DNA of 64,000 bases, taken from the NCBI GenBank assembly GCA_037074615.1, contig CM073560.1:2797501-2861500 (forward strand), given 5' to 3'. Positions 36,563 through 48,868 of this stretch are shown here, in pieces. Numbering within the stretch: the stretch's first letter is position 1; the number at the start of each line of letters is the position of its first letter. A program made the translations under genes and the position numbers. The stretch comes from Leucaena leucocephala (taxonomy: Eukaryota; Streptophyta; Magnoliopsida; Fabales; Fabaceae). The notes beneath the pieces are model-generated. The model was not told the origin of the DNA. It worked only from the letters and a program-made list of their open reading frames with translations, and did not search any database.

Positions 36563-39500
36563 TTACTTCCTCTCATTCTTAGAATAAAATCTCAAAACCA
36601 AATAGAAGAAGAACCTGTAAAGAACACCCCAAGCCAGAAGGATAACTATATCAAACCAAATCTTCTCTATCTCAATATCCATGGTGGCCAAAACATCTTC
36701 TCCGATCAATCCGATCGGACACTTGGACCGGTCATGTCCTTCACTCTGCTTCACTTCTCCCAACGGCCCCGGCGACAATTCCGATAAGCTCCCTGTGTAG
36801 CACCGTTCATTCTTAAACTCATTCGTCAACAAAGCTTCAAACGGATACTTAATTGCAGAAATATAATGAAGCCATTTCCAGTAATCAGGAATCTGAGTTC
36901 TCTTGAGGAAGAAGCCACAAGTGAGAAAGAATAAAGCCGTTGTAGCAATCACCACCGCATAACCTGTGATATAACTAGGAACAAGAGCACTAACTAACAT
37001 GACGTAAGCATTGGTTGTGATCAGAGAAGCATAAAGAATCAACCAGAAATAGAAGAGACTGCTTTTCAGGTGAAGCATGAATTTGGTTATGAGAGCAAAA
37101 GTGAGGCCCTGGACTGCGAAAAATGGGAGATAAACGATCAGTGAAGAGATCACGTATGAAGAAGCACGGTAAGCATTGTGGGAAGTTTCTCTGATGAAGA
37201 TGAATCTCTCGAGGATGAAAGACGGAACGGCGTCGTTTGAAGAGAAAAAGACTAGGCAGACAGAGAAGATGTAGAAGTTGAGAATTCTGTTAATGTCCTT
37301 GAAAGTTGGGTGGCTTAGGTTTTTGAAGATGGTGGAGAGAACGAGGGCCATTACAGTTAGAACAATCTCACGAGAAAGGAACAGTTCTGGAGTTCGAATC
37401 ACGTTTAGAGCTGTTCGCCATGAAAGCACTGCAACTTCACGAAGCCATGGATTAGCGTACTTTGATCCAACGTTGGGTTCATCAAGAACTTCAATGTCGA
37501 ATTCCGAGTACGAACTTACGTACGAGTCCAAGGCAATGGATTGACTAACCATAGATGGTGTTTTGGCATGATGATGATGGTAAGGCTCCTCATATGATGC
37601 CGAATACTGGTTGAAAACGGTCCTTCTTGTTCCAGACATCGGAGTTCTCGCCGGCGTCAAACCCGGTGTTCTCGCCGGAGTCCATGACGGACGACGAGGG
37701 GTTCCGACCACACCATGGTAAACCCAAACAGAGAAATCTTTGGCAGAGAAATCCTTATAAAACTGAGAAGCCAAACGAGGATAAACACCACTAGTCATGG
37801 TATTAGCCCTAGGGGTGTGAACGGTACTTCTCCTTTCAAGAGAGTTATCGAAATCCCCGTCATCGTCGTCGTCATCTTCGTCATGATCACCATGAATGTT
37901 ATAACTAAACTGTGCAGAATCTGCAGGCTGTGTAGTTGTTCCAGCTTTGAAGCCTTGGCTTTTGAGGCTAATCATGTGCTTTGAAGCAGGTGTGTTGTTG
38001 CTCTTTTTATAAATTGTTCTTGGAGTTTTCACAATTGGTGTCTGGGCTAATTGTTCAGGTTTCAGACCATCACGATTGTAGAAAACAAGTGGGTCGAGTC
38101 CAACGTTGGATTCGTCGAATTCTTTGATGACATCTAAAAGATTCTCTAAACTGTTCTCTCCATCAGGTACTGGTCTTCCAAACCCAGAAAGATGATCTGC
38201 AACTGCACTTGGCTTTCCCATGTATATCAATCTTCCCCTGTCTCACATAATATTGCTCATTCAATTATCTCTAATGTCAACAACGCAACCTAGCTACTAT
38301 TTCCACCCTATCTCTTGTGAAATTACTCCCACAAATATTTAAGATTTAATTAGCTAATTTAAATAGATTAAAAAAATTAAATAAATCAGTTAATTATAAT
38401 AAACGTGATATAATATCCTAAAACTCATATATAACATTAGATTATATATTAGTTTATAAGTTAGGTAAATTAGTTTGGTAAAAAAAAAGATAAATATAAA
38501 ATATAAAATATATTAAGATCTTTTATTTATGACTAAATACAATCCTATATTAAGGACTAGAGGTAGTATATTATATTGTATCCCTTTGGTCCTAATATAC
38601 AATAGTTAGTAGGGGGTTTGTTTTGATTATAAATATAAAATATCCATCAATTTTATTATTATTTTTTCTTAAACTCTTCGAATTAATTTCCTTTATAATG
38701 TTAGTTTAAGAAAAATAGTATATATTTTTTTATAAATAAATAATTTAACTAATTTTTTTCTATATTTATAGGATCGGAATAGGAGTACCTTGCGAGGATG
38801 GTGAGACGGTCGAGGAGCATTTGGATTCTGTAGGAAGGCTGATGAATGGTCATGAGGACGATGCTTCCAGCTCGAGCAATGTCCTTAACCTTTTCGACGA
38901 CACTAAAAGCACTGGTGGAATCAAGACCTGAGGTTGGTTCATCAAGAAACAGAAGTGATGGCTTATGTATTATGTCTATGCCAATGGACACCCTTCGTCT
39001 TTCTCCTCCTGACACTCCTCTCGTCCCCTCATCACCAATATATGTATGTGTTGCACTCTGCATCATCATTCCAAAAACAAGTGGCCTTTATATATAAGCA
39101 CTCAGTTTTTAACAAATTTTTCTTTTTGATTCAAAGGACAAACACCATTAACTTGAATTTACAAATAAGACCGAATCTCTGACTTTCCTAATTAAAAAGA
39201 ACTTTCATATCACTAAGCTACAGGTTTATGTTTTCAACAAATTTAGAGAGAGAGAGAGAGTTTGAATACCTGCAAGCCAAGCTGATCAAGGAGCTCATAA
39301 ACCCTCTTCTTCTTTTCCTCTCTGGAGATAGAAGGGGGAAGCCTAACCTCAGCTGCAAACATGAATGTCTCAAAAACAGTCAACATAGGAAACAACTGAT
39401 CATCTTGCATTACATAAGACGACACCATCTTCATGTAACTCGTTGTCACCTGACATGATCAACAACACATGAAAAAACCTCGTATCATTATTAATCATCA

Positions 39501-40079
39501 ATACTAATCCATAATATATGATCAGCTAATTAGATAACGGGTGCCCTAATACACAAAGATCGTGCCATGTGGAGTCTAGAGAGGAACAAATATACAGTGT
39601 CTTAGCAATCAGGGAGATTTTTTTTCAGGATTTAAACCGTCTAGCCTCCCCCTCCTCTATATCAGCTAATTAGACAAATTAAGAAAACTCAATAAGCATG
39701 TATTTGAAATATGTTGACGTACTGGTTTTCCATCAATTCTGACAGATCCTTCCAAGCTGCCTTGAGCAATTCGACCAGCCAAAGCATCAAGAAAAGTCGA
39801 CTTACCTGCACCGCTAGGTCCCATGATGGCCATAACTTCACCTCTCATGGCTTGCCCAGATATATCATGAAGAAGATAAGCCTCTTTCTTCACCCAAGCC
39901 CCATCTTTCTTCACCTTCTTCACCACACTATACGACAGATTATTGAACTCCAACCCATACCCAGGAATCGACTTCTGCGCTCTCAGCTGCTTCTTCGCTG
40001 TCGTCGTCGTCTCAATCTTGCTCAACTCCAGTAAACTCTCTAAGCTCTTGTTTGTTCCTTCTCTATCAAGCCTTACCAT
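36563..40079 (-). CDS. STR: ABCG half-size transporter STR (STUNTED ARBUSCULE)
   Basis: Four exons in minus order: 40079-39723, 39449-39270, 39057-38789, 38237-36563. They join in frame to 826 residues, the length of known STR proteins. Nucleotide-binding domain: Walker A GPSGAGKS (87-94), signature VSGGE (194-198), Walker B LLFLDEP (214-220), His251. An STR-specific linker follows (KHMISLKSQGF, YPRLASQFYKDFSAKDFSVW, repeated TPARTP), then the six-helix ABCG2-type membrane domain ending FYLVLRFYSKNERK. STR pairs with STR2 in the periarbuscular membrane and is needed for arbuscule development, probably exporting lipid to arbuscular-mycorrhizal fungi. No break is seen, and every catalytic motif is intact. 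Identification rests on the linker and end-to-end resemblance to legume and rice STR as I remember them. Confidence 0.93.
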
Positions 40080-40199
40080 TGCAGAGAGATCGATGTAATT
40101 TCTCAGTACTTTCTCTCACTAGCTACCAAGTCATGCACTTTTCTTTTTCTTCTATATTGGGCCTTCTTTTTATGGGTTCCCAATAAAAGTGAGGTTAAT

Positions 40200-40211
40200 T
40201 ATATATATATG
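40200..40211 (-). promoter_or_regulatory. Possible TATA box of STR
   Basis: A TATATATATA run on the minus strand about 120 bp before the STR start codon, a plausible core-promoter position. Simple AT runs are common in this DNA, so support is weak. Confidence 0.3.
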
Positions 40212-41675
40212 ATAAAGTATATGTGAAAGGCATAAAAGTGGAAGAGGCAGAAGGTGAATAAGTGTGGACAAAACGAAGGTCGAAGTGATAAATAATTAGG
40301 GTTTGGAGTTTGGAGAGATTGAGGAAGACCATAAGCATAGAACAGAGAATCAGTCGGACAAATATTATAAGATTACAAAACCATTGGGTTCTTCGCTAGG
40401 TTTGCTTTGGGGGTACCGATCAATGAGTTTTACAGTTTTGTTTATATCTCCAGCACTGTGACAACTAATTGCATTTGACCTACCATCCCCAGAGATCTTC
40501 AAATATATATATATAATAAACACATGATCCCATGATTCCGGACTCTATAATTTTATTTAATCATTGTAAACATTTGAATGTTTTCACTAAAAACTGTAGT
40601 TTGAGTTGCATGCATGTGATCACTTGGATAAGAGTGTAATTTACCAAGTTAAAAAAAGAGATCATGTGATTACTTTCCTTTTTCTAATAAAGAATATAAA
40701 ATTGTAAATAAACAAACAGAAATCATAAAAGGAATCAAGTGAAATCTAGGATGCATTGCTAAAGCATATTTTGTTAGCATATCAGCCTTATAGTTCTTTT
40801 ATCTATTAACCTTATGAAGATCAACCAACCAATCTCATGAAAGTACGGTATGATTATGAATATATATTTTAATTAGTACTCTCTCCAATACAAAATATAA
40901 GAGCTAGTCGAAGAATTTATTTTAATTTTATATAAGAGCTCAATCTCTTGTCTTCCACATTTATTATTTTCCTCTCAAACCATACTTATTCATTGCATAC
41001 CTTAATGTACATATACTACAATCAATAGGAGTAGTAGTTTCAATATAAAAAGTTAAAATAAATAATATTTTTTTAAAATACTAATACATATTTTTTATAA
41101 GTAACTAATTTCTAATATATGTAGAATTAGTTATATAACTCAAAATTTTCTTTCACTAAAACTCTAAATTCTACAAGAATTTTAATATTTTATAGTTAAT
41201 TAAGAAATTTGAAAGAACTGAACTCGTGTGCGTGAGTGTGAAATGACCAAGATGCATATTGAAAGGACAAATAAGTTGAAGAAAACTTAGTTCAAACTGG
41301 AAAGATTTTGGACCGACGTATGTGTGAAAAGGGAGCCCATAAATTAATTCTTTCGAAACTTTAAATGTTTTTATCACTGCATTCTAAGGTTGATTATCTC
41401 GTATAATCCTTTAATTCTTGTCCATGCACGCATGAACGTTCAAGTTGTATTTATTTATAATAATTAAATCACATGTCACTTCAAAATATGAACTGTAATA
41501 ATAATGAGGAAAAAGGCGAATCGATAATTTACACAATAGAGAATAGACAAAACCATTATTATATATATATATATATTCAATAAAAACAAAAACAAGTATG
41601 ATAAAGGTGACAAACTGAAAGATTAAGATGTAAGAATCAGAGAGTGGGGAAAAAGTAAAGTGAAGAATATGTGTG

Positions 41676-42118
41676 TTTGGATAGGATTATAGAAAATGGC
41701 GGGCTTTTGAAGAAGAGCTTATAAAAAAAAATAGTTTTGAACAAATGAGTGTTTAGATAATTATTACTGACTTTTGTGATTGACAGATTACGATAAATGA
41801 TATGATTTTATTAAACATATAATAAAGGAGAGATAAGACAGGGTGAAAAAGAGAGAAGACAGAGGAGAGATGGTGGAGAAGAGAAAGAAGAGAGAGTGTA
41901 AGAAAAAGTAAGGATAAAATAGTAATTGGGTAGTTCATAAGATCTTTTACTGTTCTAAAAGCTAGTCTCAGTAGCTTATTTAAAACCTTGGTTTTAAACC
42001 ATGGTTTAGTCCAAAAGTTTTTTTGGACAAATATGACTGTTTGTTTTAAAATTTTTTCAAATTAATATTTGGGCCATAAACCATTTTAAAACAAAAAATT
42101 TCTAAACAGGCCCTATAT
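41676..42118. mobile_element. MITE-like element, relative of 47727-48398 in opposite orientation
   Basis: Opens GTGTGTTTGGATAGGATTAT and closes CTAAACAGGCCC. Inside, GAGTGTTTAGATAATTATTA, GATAAAATAGTAATTGGGTA and ACCATGGTTTAGTCCAAAAG all have counterparts on the opposite strand at 47727-48398. Non-coding. Confidence 0.6.
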
Positions 42119-44039
42119 ACCATAAACCTTTCACTCAAGGACATTTTGATGACACTTTTAGATTTTACTCCATATATATAGAGTGTTCCCAATAGATTTT
42201 AGAAAATATAATAATTTTACTTTTTTAAAAAATTATCTAATATTCAGTATATAGTTGACTCTTGTCGTGTACTCATCATTGTAATTTGTTTGTGTAATTT
42301 TTACCTAAATGCATTTTACTACTAGAAAAGTTCAATTGGATTCTAATTTGATTATGGGCATAAATCTTACTTATGTATATACATATTTATCTTCTTTTCC
42401 AAATAGAAAATAATTTTTGGGTTGATTTTAACAAAAATAATCTAGATTAATTTATGCCTAGCTTTGTGAATTGAAAACTAAATACTCTGTTTCAAAGATA
42501 GAGTAGATCATATAAAAGTGATCTATCAAATTAAAGAGTGATTAATTAAATTATACAAAGATGTGAGAGGAGTTAGTAAAAGCCATTGAAAAGCACAATC
42601 ACATTATTGGGGATATAATTGTACATAGCTAAAGTAGTGTCAAACTATATAGAGAGAGAAAGCCGGAAAAATAAACCAAATAAAACCCAAACCAATAAAT
42701 TCAAATTATATATGTGTGATATCTATATTGGAAGAGGTAGCTATCAATCTCGAAATTAGGACACTTAATAATAGATCCAGTTAATATTATAAAAAAAATT
42801 ATATGTGTGAAAATGAATTATATGAAAATTAAAATAAAAGCCGGCCGGCTCTCGTTGAGATCAGCTCATATAACCAATTCTTGTTTGGATCTTTTCTCAC
42901 TGTCTTTTTCTACTTACCAAATTATGATTAGGCTCTTTCGTAGAATAAAATTTTAAAAATGAAGCTCATTGAGAGAAGCGCTCTCATGTGTGAGCGTGTA
43001 TGTTGCAGCCATATATATATATATGGGAAATTAAACCTGAGAAACGCAATCACATTGTGAAGCAGCATTACGATATGTCTATGATTCTCATCAACAACGT
43101 TATTACAGGCACTACTAAACGAGGTATTGGGACGGTTCAAACCAATCGTAGCATCAATCGGAGACTTTATTCTATGGTTTGATTGAGCCGCGCCAATATC
43201 CCGTGTCTTATATACCCTTTTTTCTATTATTTTTGTGGTGTATATATATTATTGTTGCTGTTCTTTTCTCTCTCTTTATATATATGCATGATATAGATTC
43301 TTAAAAAAAAAATCATTTATCTTGCTATAGATTTTATTTTTGTATTGATTCCCCATGATGATATCATTCAATGAGATCCAATCATGCGTGAAAGTTTTGA
43401 AGCTAAGTTAGAATTAGTGATGGGACTTAGAGCGTTGGATTTTGATGTGAAAATGACAAGTCATATAGTTATGGGCACGAGTTCAAAAAATAATTCATCT
43501 CATCGGAAAATAATGTTTAGATAGAAAAAAGAAGCCTTTCAAACTTGTAAACTTCACTCTTCACGATGATATATACGGTCCACGACCTACAGGTTGTAGT
43601 GGGTTCGGATTGGCATTTTATCAACACGTATTGTTCCAACCAGCATCATCTACCTTACAAGTTTTGAAGGGTTATGCATAATAAATTATTGTCTAGGGAT
43701 GCTGATTTCATGTCAGAGAATTAGTGTCATGCAAAATAAATTTGCCATGTCATAAACAATGCAGGCAATCAGAGAATTACGTTAATTTCTTTAACCGGAT
43801 CAAGTCAGGCAATTGATTCACTAATATAATTCTATGGTTGGATCGGTCCACCGAGCCATGATGTATATCATGTTAGTTATTTCAATTACTCTATGGCCAA
43901 CTCAGTCATGACAAATTGGACGATGAAAACATCTTAATTAAGAAAAAAAAATAGAAAGTTAAAAAATGAATTGATTGGTTCAAGTTAAGTTATTTCCTCT
44001 CAAATAAAAATAGAAAGTTCCTTCTAAGGATATGGATCA

Positions 44040-44046
44040 TATATAA
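44040..44046 (+). promoter_or_regulatory. TATA box of the lipid transfer protein gene
   Basis: TATATAA 164-170 bp before the start codon, followed by the CT-rich leader at 44095-44130. Position and context fit a plant core promoter. Confidence 0.5.
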
Positions 44047-44209
44047 CCAACCCTCCTTGCACAATAGCCTCTAGGGAAGCCGTATTCATTCATTCATCTG
44101 TGTTTCCTCTTCATTCTCTTCCCTCTCCAATACCACAACGATCATATTCATTTTCATCACCAAATTAAAAACCCCATTACTTAATCAAGAACGTACGACG
44201 GAATTAGCG

Positions 44210-46801
44210 ATGGAATATTATCCCAAATCTAATATTATTGTCTCAACAATGTTGTTCCTCGTTTTGTCTTCGTTTCTTCATGTGGGTTTCTCGCAGCAGC
44301 TTCCGAATCCGAGCTTGTCGTTAGAAGACATGCAGTGCGCGGAGAAGCTGGTTCCATGTGAGCCGTATGTCAAGAGGCCGGGGACGGCGTCGGGGACACC
44401 GCCGGACACGTGCTGTCTTCCGTTGAAGGCTATGATTGCCGATGACATTGATTGTCTGTGTGATGTGTTTAACAGCCCGGAGATGCTTCAATCCATGAAC
44501 ACTACCAGGGATGATGCCATGAGACTTCCCAAGTCATGTGGTTTAGATACAGATGTTTCCCAATGCAACAAAGGTACGGAATGAACTTCTATATATAGGT
44601 CATATGAATCATTTTGTTCTGTGTTAAAAAAATAATAATAAAATAAAATAAATTTCACATTTTTGAGGTTAAAAGTATATAGATCTCTTGTTTTTATACA
44701 AAATATTTAAATTTTTTTATTGTTTTTATTAAAATTACATTCATTTTATTTAAAATGTAATTATTACATATATATACATATATATAACAACGAGCCTTAT
44801 TCCACTAAATGGAGTCAACTACATGAATCGTACGATATCATTGTATCCTATAAAAAATAAATTTTTAGATAAATTGTTGACTAAAAGATTCTATTTAATA
44901 ACGTAATTATATATATAACGAAAATAAATTGCAGACTTCTCAGGAGTCCTCTTCATTATATATACACATACCTTTTCTTCATTTTTGAAATATTTCACAA
45001 ATCTCTCTTAATAAATAAGGCAGGATTTTTATAAATTCAACAAGACTCAACAGAAGACTGTGTAAATACATAGTTATCTCTGGGAGAATTTTGTGTAGGT
45101 TTCGGGAAAATAGCTAGGAGGGAGAGTAGTCATGTAATTTACTTTTTTCTGAAAAAAAAAACATCTGTATGAATTTTAAAAATAGAAAGAATATTATCTA
45201 AATAATTTTAACAAAAGTTCTAATTAAGAAAATCCATATAATTTATTTACAATCATGAATCTTAGTCATATTGATCAGCAAATTTTCTGGTAAAAATAGT
45301 TTCTTGAAGCCTCCATAATTGGATGTAAGGATTAAATATTATAATTTCTTAATGACATATTCAATACTACTTATTATAGATAATTCTCGTTTGACTTAAA
45401 GATTATCTGACTTTATTTTATACTATAATTTTGTTACTTTTTCATATTGCAGGTTCAACAGCCAATTCCACTGGCAGTAAGTTTTTTTTTTCTTTATCAT
45501 AATAAAATATGTCCCACTATCTCATGCATGCCTTAAAAATGGGGGACAAAACAAAACAAAGCCTCGAACACCTGCAAAACTGAACAATTCTAATTAAGCC
45601 TGTGCATTTTAAAGGTTTTAAAGAAAAGCATATGCGTTTAGATTATTTAAAAAAAAATTCCCTGCCTATCACGCACTTTTTGATCAAACTAAAATGATTA
45701 CTGGAAATGATAACATGATAATTGGTAATTTGAGATTTTTTTAGATTTCTTTAGCGATTAGATTGCAATTTTCCCTGGCAATTATAAAAGGGTTAAGGTG
45801 ATTTTGAAGTATTTTTCTGAATATATCTAATACTCTAAAATATTTTATGATTCATCCAGCACCTTTTTATCGATATATCTAACATCATAAAATACTTGTG
45901 ATTTAATTTTATCCTTAAAATATTAATTTTTTTAGAAAAAAATTTTGTTCTTAAAATATTTCTTTAGAAGCAATCTAATTTTAACTTTGATATTAACTTT
46001 TAAAAAGTCTTTTAAGTGAACGTAAATTTGACACTTAAAAATAATTTTTAACAACAATTTTAGGGCGCTAGATGAACTATAAAATATTTTATAATGTTAA
46101 ATATGCTAGAAAAAAATATTTTAACTACTAAATGAACTACAAAATATGATATGATACTACACACGCCTGAAAAAAATATACTTGTAAGCATTAAACACAT
46201 TTTACCCAATTAAAAAAATGAAGTGCAAAAGCGTGAACAGTAGGATTTGAACTGAGATGGCGGAGCCCACATGATTTCTAGTCATGCCGCAATGAAAACA
46301 CTATAATTTATTAAAGATTAAAAACGATTTGTTCCTCTTAGATATATATGTGGACATATAAAAAAGAAATTGAGATACGCATGCAGTTCATCAAGTTCTT
46401 CTATTAAAATAATGTTTACATGAGTTATAAAACATGTCAAGGTAACAGGATTAATATAATATTTAGTCTTATAATTTTAAATTATAGGCTTTATTTAGTT
46501 CTTAAAAGTTTAAAATGATATAATTTTTTAATAAAATATAGGGATTAATATTTTAAATAAAAAAAATTAAAAACCAATACAAGATAAAGAAAAACTAAAA
46601 AAGAGCAAACATTGTAATTACACCCAATTTCATTATATGTCTGTTTTTTTATTGAACCAAAAATGTTGTAACGTTCTCTTTATTTGATAAACTTCAGGTG
46701 CAGCAAACAGATCAAAATCAACGAGTTCAACCACAATGATGATTACACCCTTTGCCCTTGTTTTGACGTTTGCTTCAGTTTTTTCTGCATTCTGGGTTTA
46801 G
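44210..46801 (+). CDS. GPI-anchored non-specific lipid transfer protein (LTPG)
   Basis: Three exons, 44210-44573, 45453-45476 and 46698-46801, give 163 residues. A signal peptide (about 1-28) precedes the eight-cysteine motif: Cys 43, 50, 68, 69, 82, 84, 110 and 119, spaced C-x6-C-x17-CC-x12-CxC-x25-C-x8-C, which defines plant lipid transfer proteins. A Ser/Thr/Asn-rich linker follows, then a hydrophobic C-terminal tail (ITPFALVLTFASVFSAFWV) typical of a GPI-attachment signal. It should sit on the outer face of the plasma membrane and bind acyl lipids. The 24-bp middle exon and the small last exon are the family pattern. A MITE and a tRNA relic lie in intron 2. It neighbours STR, but no shared function is shown. 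Confidence 0.9.
45790..46207. mobile_element. MITE with long inverted repeats in LTPG intron 2
   Basis: The left arm GGGTTAAGGTGATTTTGAAG and the complement of the right arm, GGGTAAAATGTGTTTAATGC, continue with shared blocks such as AAAATATTTTATGATTCATC. AATTATAAAA before and AATTAAAAAA after may be a target-site duplication. Non-coding. Confidence 0.6.
46232..46303 (-). pseudogene. tRNA-Ser(AGA) relic, 3' two-thirds
   Basis: On the minus strand GGCATGACTAGAAATCATGT reproduces the anticodon arm of plant tRNA-Ser with anticodon AGA. The variable arm GGGCTCCGCC, a T-arm containing GTTCAAATCCT, the acceptor strand GTTCACG, and a downstream T-run (a Pol III stop) follow. The 5' acceptor strand and most of the D-arm do not match, so the cloverleaf cannot close. 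It lies inside LTPG intron 2 in opposite orientation. Recognised from memory of plant tRNA-Ser sequences. Confidence 0.75.
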
Positions 46802-47726
46802 TGACAAGTTCCTCAAGAGACTAATTAATTAAGCTAGTTTGAATGCTTAAATTATTTCTACATATATGTGATTAATTAACTAATTAATTAATTAATCTCT
46901 CTGCTGACACCGATCTTCTCTTTTCTTTCAATCTCTCTGTGAATGTATTATCTACAATCTACAATTTTACTTAATGAATATGCAGAGAATCTGGATTGAA
47001 GCTTGAAATTTTACTTAATCATTTAATTTCTATGTTTATATATAGTAAACATAGAAAGAAGAGGACTACGTCATTTCATGACAAATGAATATGATCGTAT
47101 ATATGCTTACTATATTTGTCACTTGTGTTTGAATCTGAGCGCCCCAAGTTTCCATAAAAAAAAAAAAGTGAATTTCATATCTCCCAAAAATTAAATTCAC
47201 AAAAATATTTTTTCCTATATAATAATTAATATATATCTATTAAAATTGTATGAAATCGCATTATTAAATGTATAGACGCACTCTAGTTCTTAAAAATGTT
47301 GAAAATAAGATTTATATAGTAAAATAAAAAAAGAAGAAGCTATTAGATATACTTTTATCCAATCAGATCAGAATAAATGAGTTTTAACTTTTTAATAATA
47401 TTAATAATAAGATTTTTTATAAAATATAAAATGTAAAAAATCAATATGTATTGATACGATCTCAAACGAAAACCTAAAAAATTAAGTATATAAGTTTTTT
47501 TATAAAAATTAATAATATTGTTTGAAAGTATGGTTGCTTCAAGTGAACGATTATTTACAATGATGATTAATTATCGCCATTCGCCAATTATGATCTCTCG
47601 ATCCCTATATAGATGAATCAAAAATAAAAATAAAAAGTTTATTTACTTATTGAAAGTCACTATATTTTTCAATTCTTGCTATATATATAATCTTTCATAA
47701 TTTCTAATATGTGAATATGTGCATGT

Positions 47727-48398
47727 TTGGGTTGCACTGTGATTTTAAAAGAATTTCTGGTTCAAACCTTAGTTTAAAGAAATTTTAAAATAAACAACTA
47801 TATTTATCCAAAAAAACTTTTGGACCAAACCATGGTTTAAAATTATAGTTTTGAATACCTCTTGGGAATCGATTCTAGAACAGTAAAAGAGCTTATGGAC
47901 TACCCAATTACTATTTTATCCTTATTTTTCTGGCACCCTCTCTCCTCTTTTCTCCCTCTCCTCTCTCTTCTCAGCTCGCCGTCAGGGTGGGTTGCGTTGT
48001 CGCGTGGGTCGCTGGGTAACGTCGGCCGTTGAAGCTCGTCTTCTTCCTCCTTCACTGCTTCTCGTCTTCAGCTCCTCCGTTGTCAAGAGGCATCATCGTA
48101 AGGCGCCCCTCCATCTTTGTTGTCATAGTTGCAGAGATAAACGAAGAAGAGGAAAATGAAAAGTAGAGGCGTGGGTTGCAAGGACAAGAGTGATGATCTT
48201 TTTTTTTTTAATTTATCTAATATATTTTCTAATAATTTATTAATCACAAAAGTCCTTCTGTTAATAACTATCCAAACACTTATTTATTCATAACCACTTT
48301 TTTTTTTCATAAGCCATTCTCTAGAAGCTATTTTTTAAAAGTTGTCAAATTTTTTTTTCCATAAGCCATTTTATAAAAGTCTATCCAAATGGGCCCTA
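47727..48398. mobile_element. MITE-like element carrying a GC-rich insert
   Basis: Reverse-orientation relative of 41676-42118. The complement of its right end (GGGCCCATTTGGATAGAC, then AAGTGTTTGGATAGTTATTA) matches the left end of that copy, and ACCATGGTTTAAAATTAT matches its right part. Between the arms, about 47971-48200 is a GC-rich block with CGCCGTCAGGGTGG, out of character with its surroundings and possibly captured gene sequence. No long frame remains in it. Confidence 0.55.
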
Positions 48399-48420
48399 TG
48401 TGATAATATGTTTTGGTATC

Positions 48421-48868
48421 TTTGAAAGAAGGAAAAATTATATTTAAATCCAATGCAACGAATCTAATTACAGAAAAATCCTGTAAAATAATCAAAGCAC
48501 TGTGAAGTTCCACGGGATTTAGGATTAATTTTTTTGAATTGTAAAATGACAGAACTACCCCTGAGAAAAAAATGCCTCAGTTGTTTTTTTTTTCACCTAC
48601 CCGTTGTTATTCCTTCCTCCGAAAATTATCATTTATATTATTTAAGTTGTTATTTTTTTTTCTTCTTGCTTGAATTGTTATTTTTCTATGAAATTGTCAT
48701 TCCTATTGATTGAATTATTTTTTCCAGGGACAGTTCTGTTATTTTATAATTTAAAAAAATTAATCCCAAATCTCGTAGGACTTCACAATAATTTAATAAT
48801 TTTTTAAGATTTTTTTATAGTATGATTCCTTGCATTTGATTTAAATACAACTTTTCTTAAAAGAAACG
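48421..48868. mobile_element. Fold-back MITE with about 150-bp arms
   Basis: The left arm (ATTTAAATCCAATGCAACGA, GGATTAATTTTTTTGAATTG, ACAGAACTACCCCTG) pairs with the complement of the right arm (ATTTAAATCAAATGCAAGGA, GGATTAATTTTTTTAAATTA, ACAGAACTGTCCCTG). The loop is T-rich and non-coding. Confidence 0.7.

Larger units (their letters stand above)
40212..44209. other. Gene-free region between STR and the lipid transfer protein gene (head to head)
   Basis: STR and the lipid transfer protein gene diverge from this 4-kb gap, so it should hold both promoters. I see one MITE (41676-42118) and simple AT repeats. Short frames near 42928-43182 and the moderately complex stretch 43380-43700 match nothing I know. 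Confidence 0.6.

Noticed and set aside
40875..41040. Stowaway-like start (TACTCTCTCCAATACAAAATA)
   Set aside because: Resembles the usual Stowaway terminus, but I could not find the matching inverted end or a TA duplication.
40080..41500. Phosphate or mycorrhiza-type promoter motifs (P1BS, CTTC) upstream of STR
   Set aside because: By eye I found AT-rich near matches only and no full GNATATNC or CTTCTTGTTC. A motif scan with background correction would decide.
42928..43182. Overlapping frames on both strands near 43 kb
   Set aside because: Short, unlike any family I know, and partly simple TA repeat.
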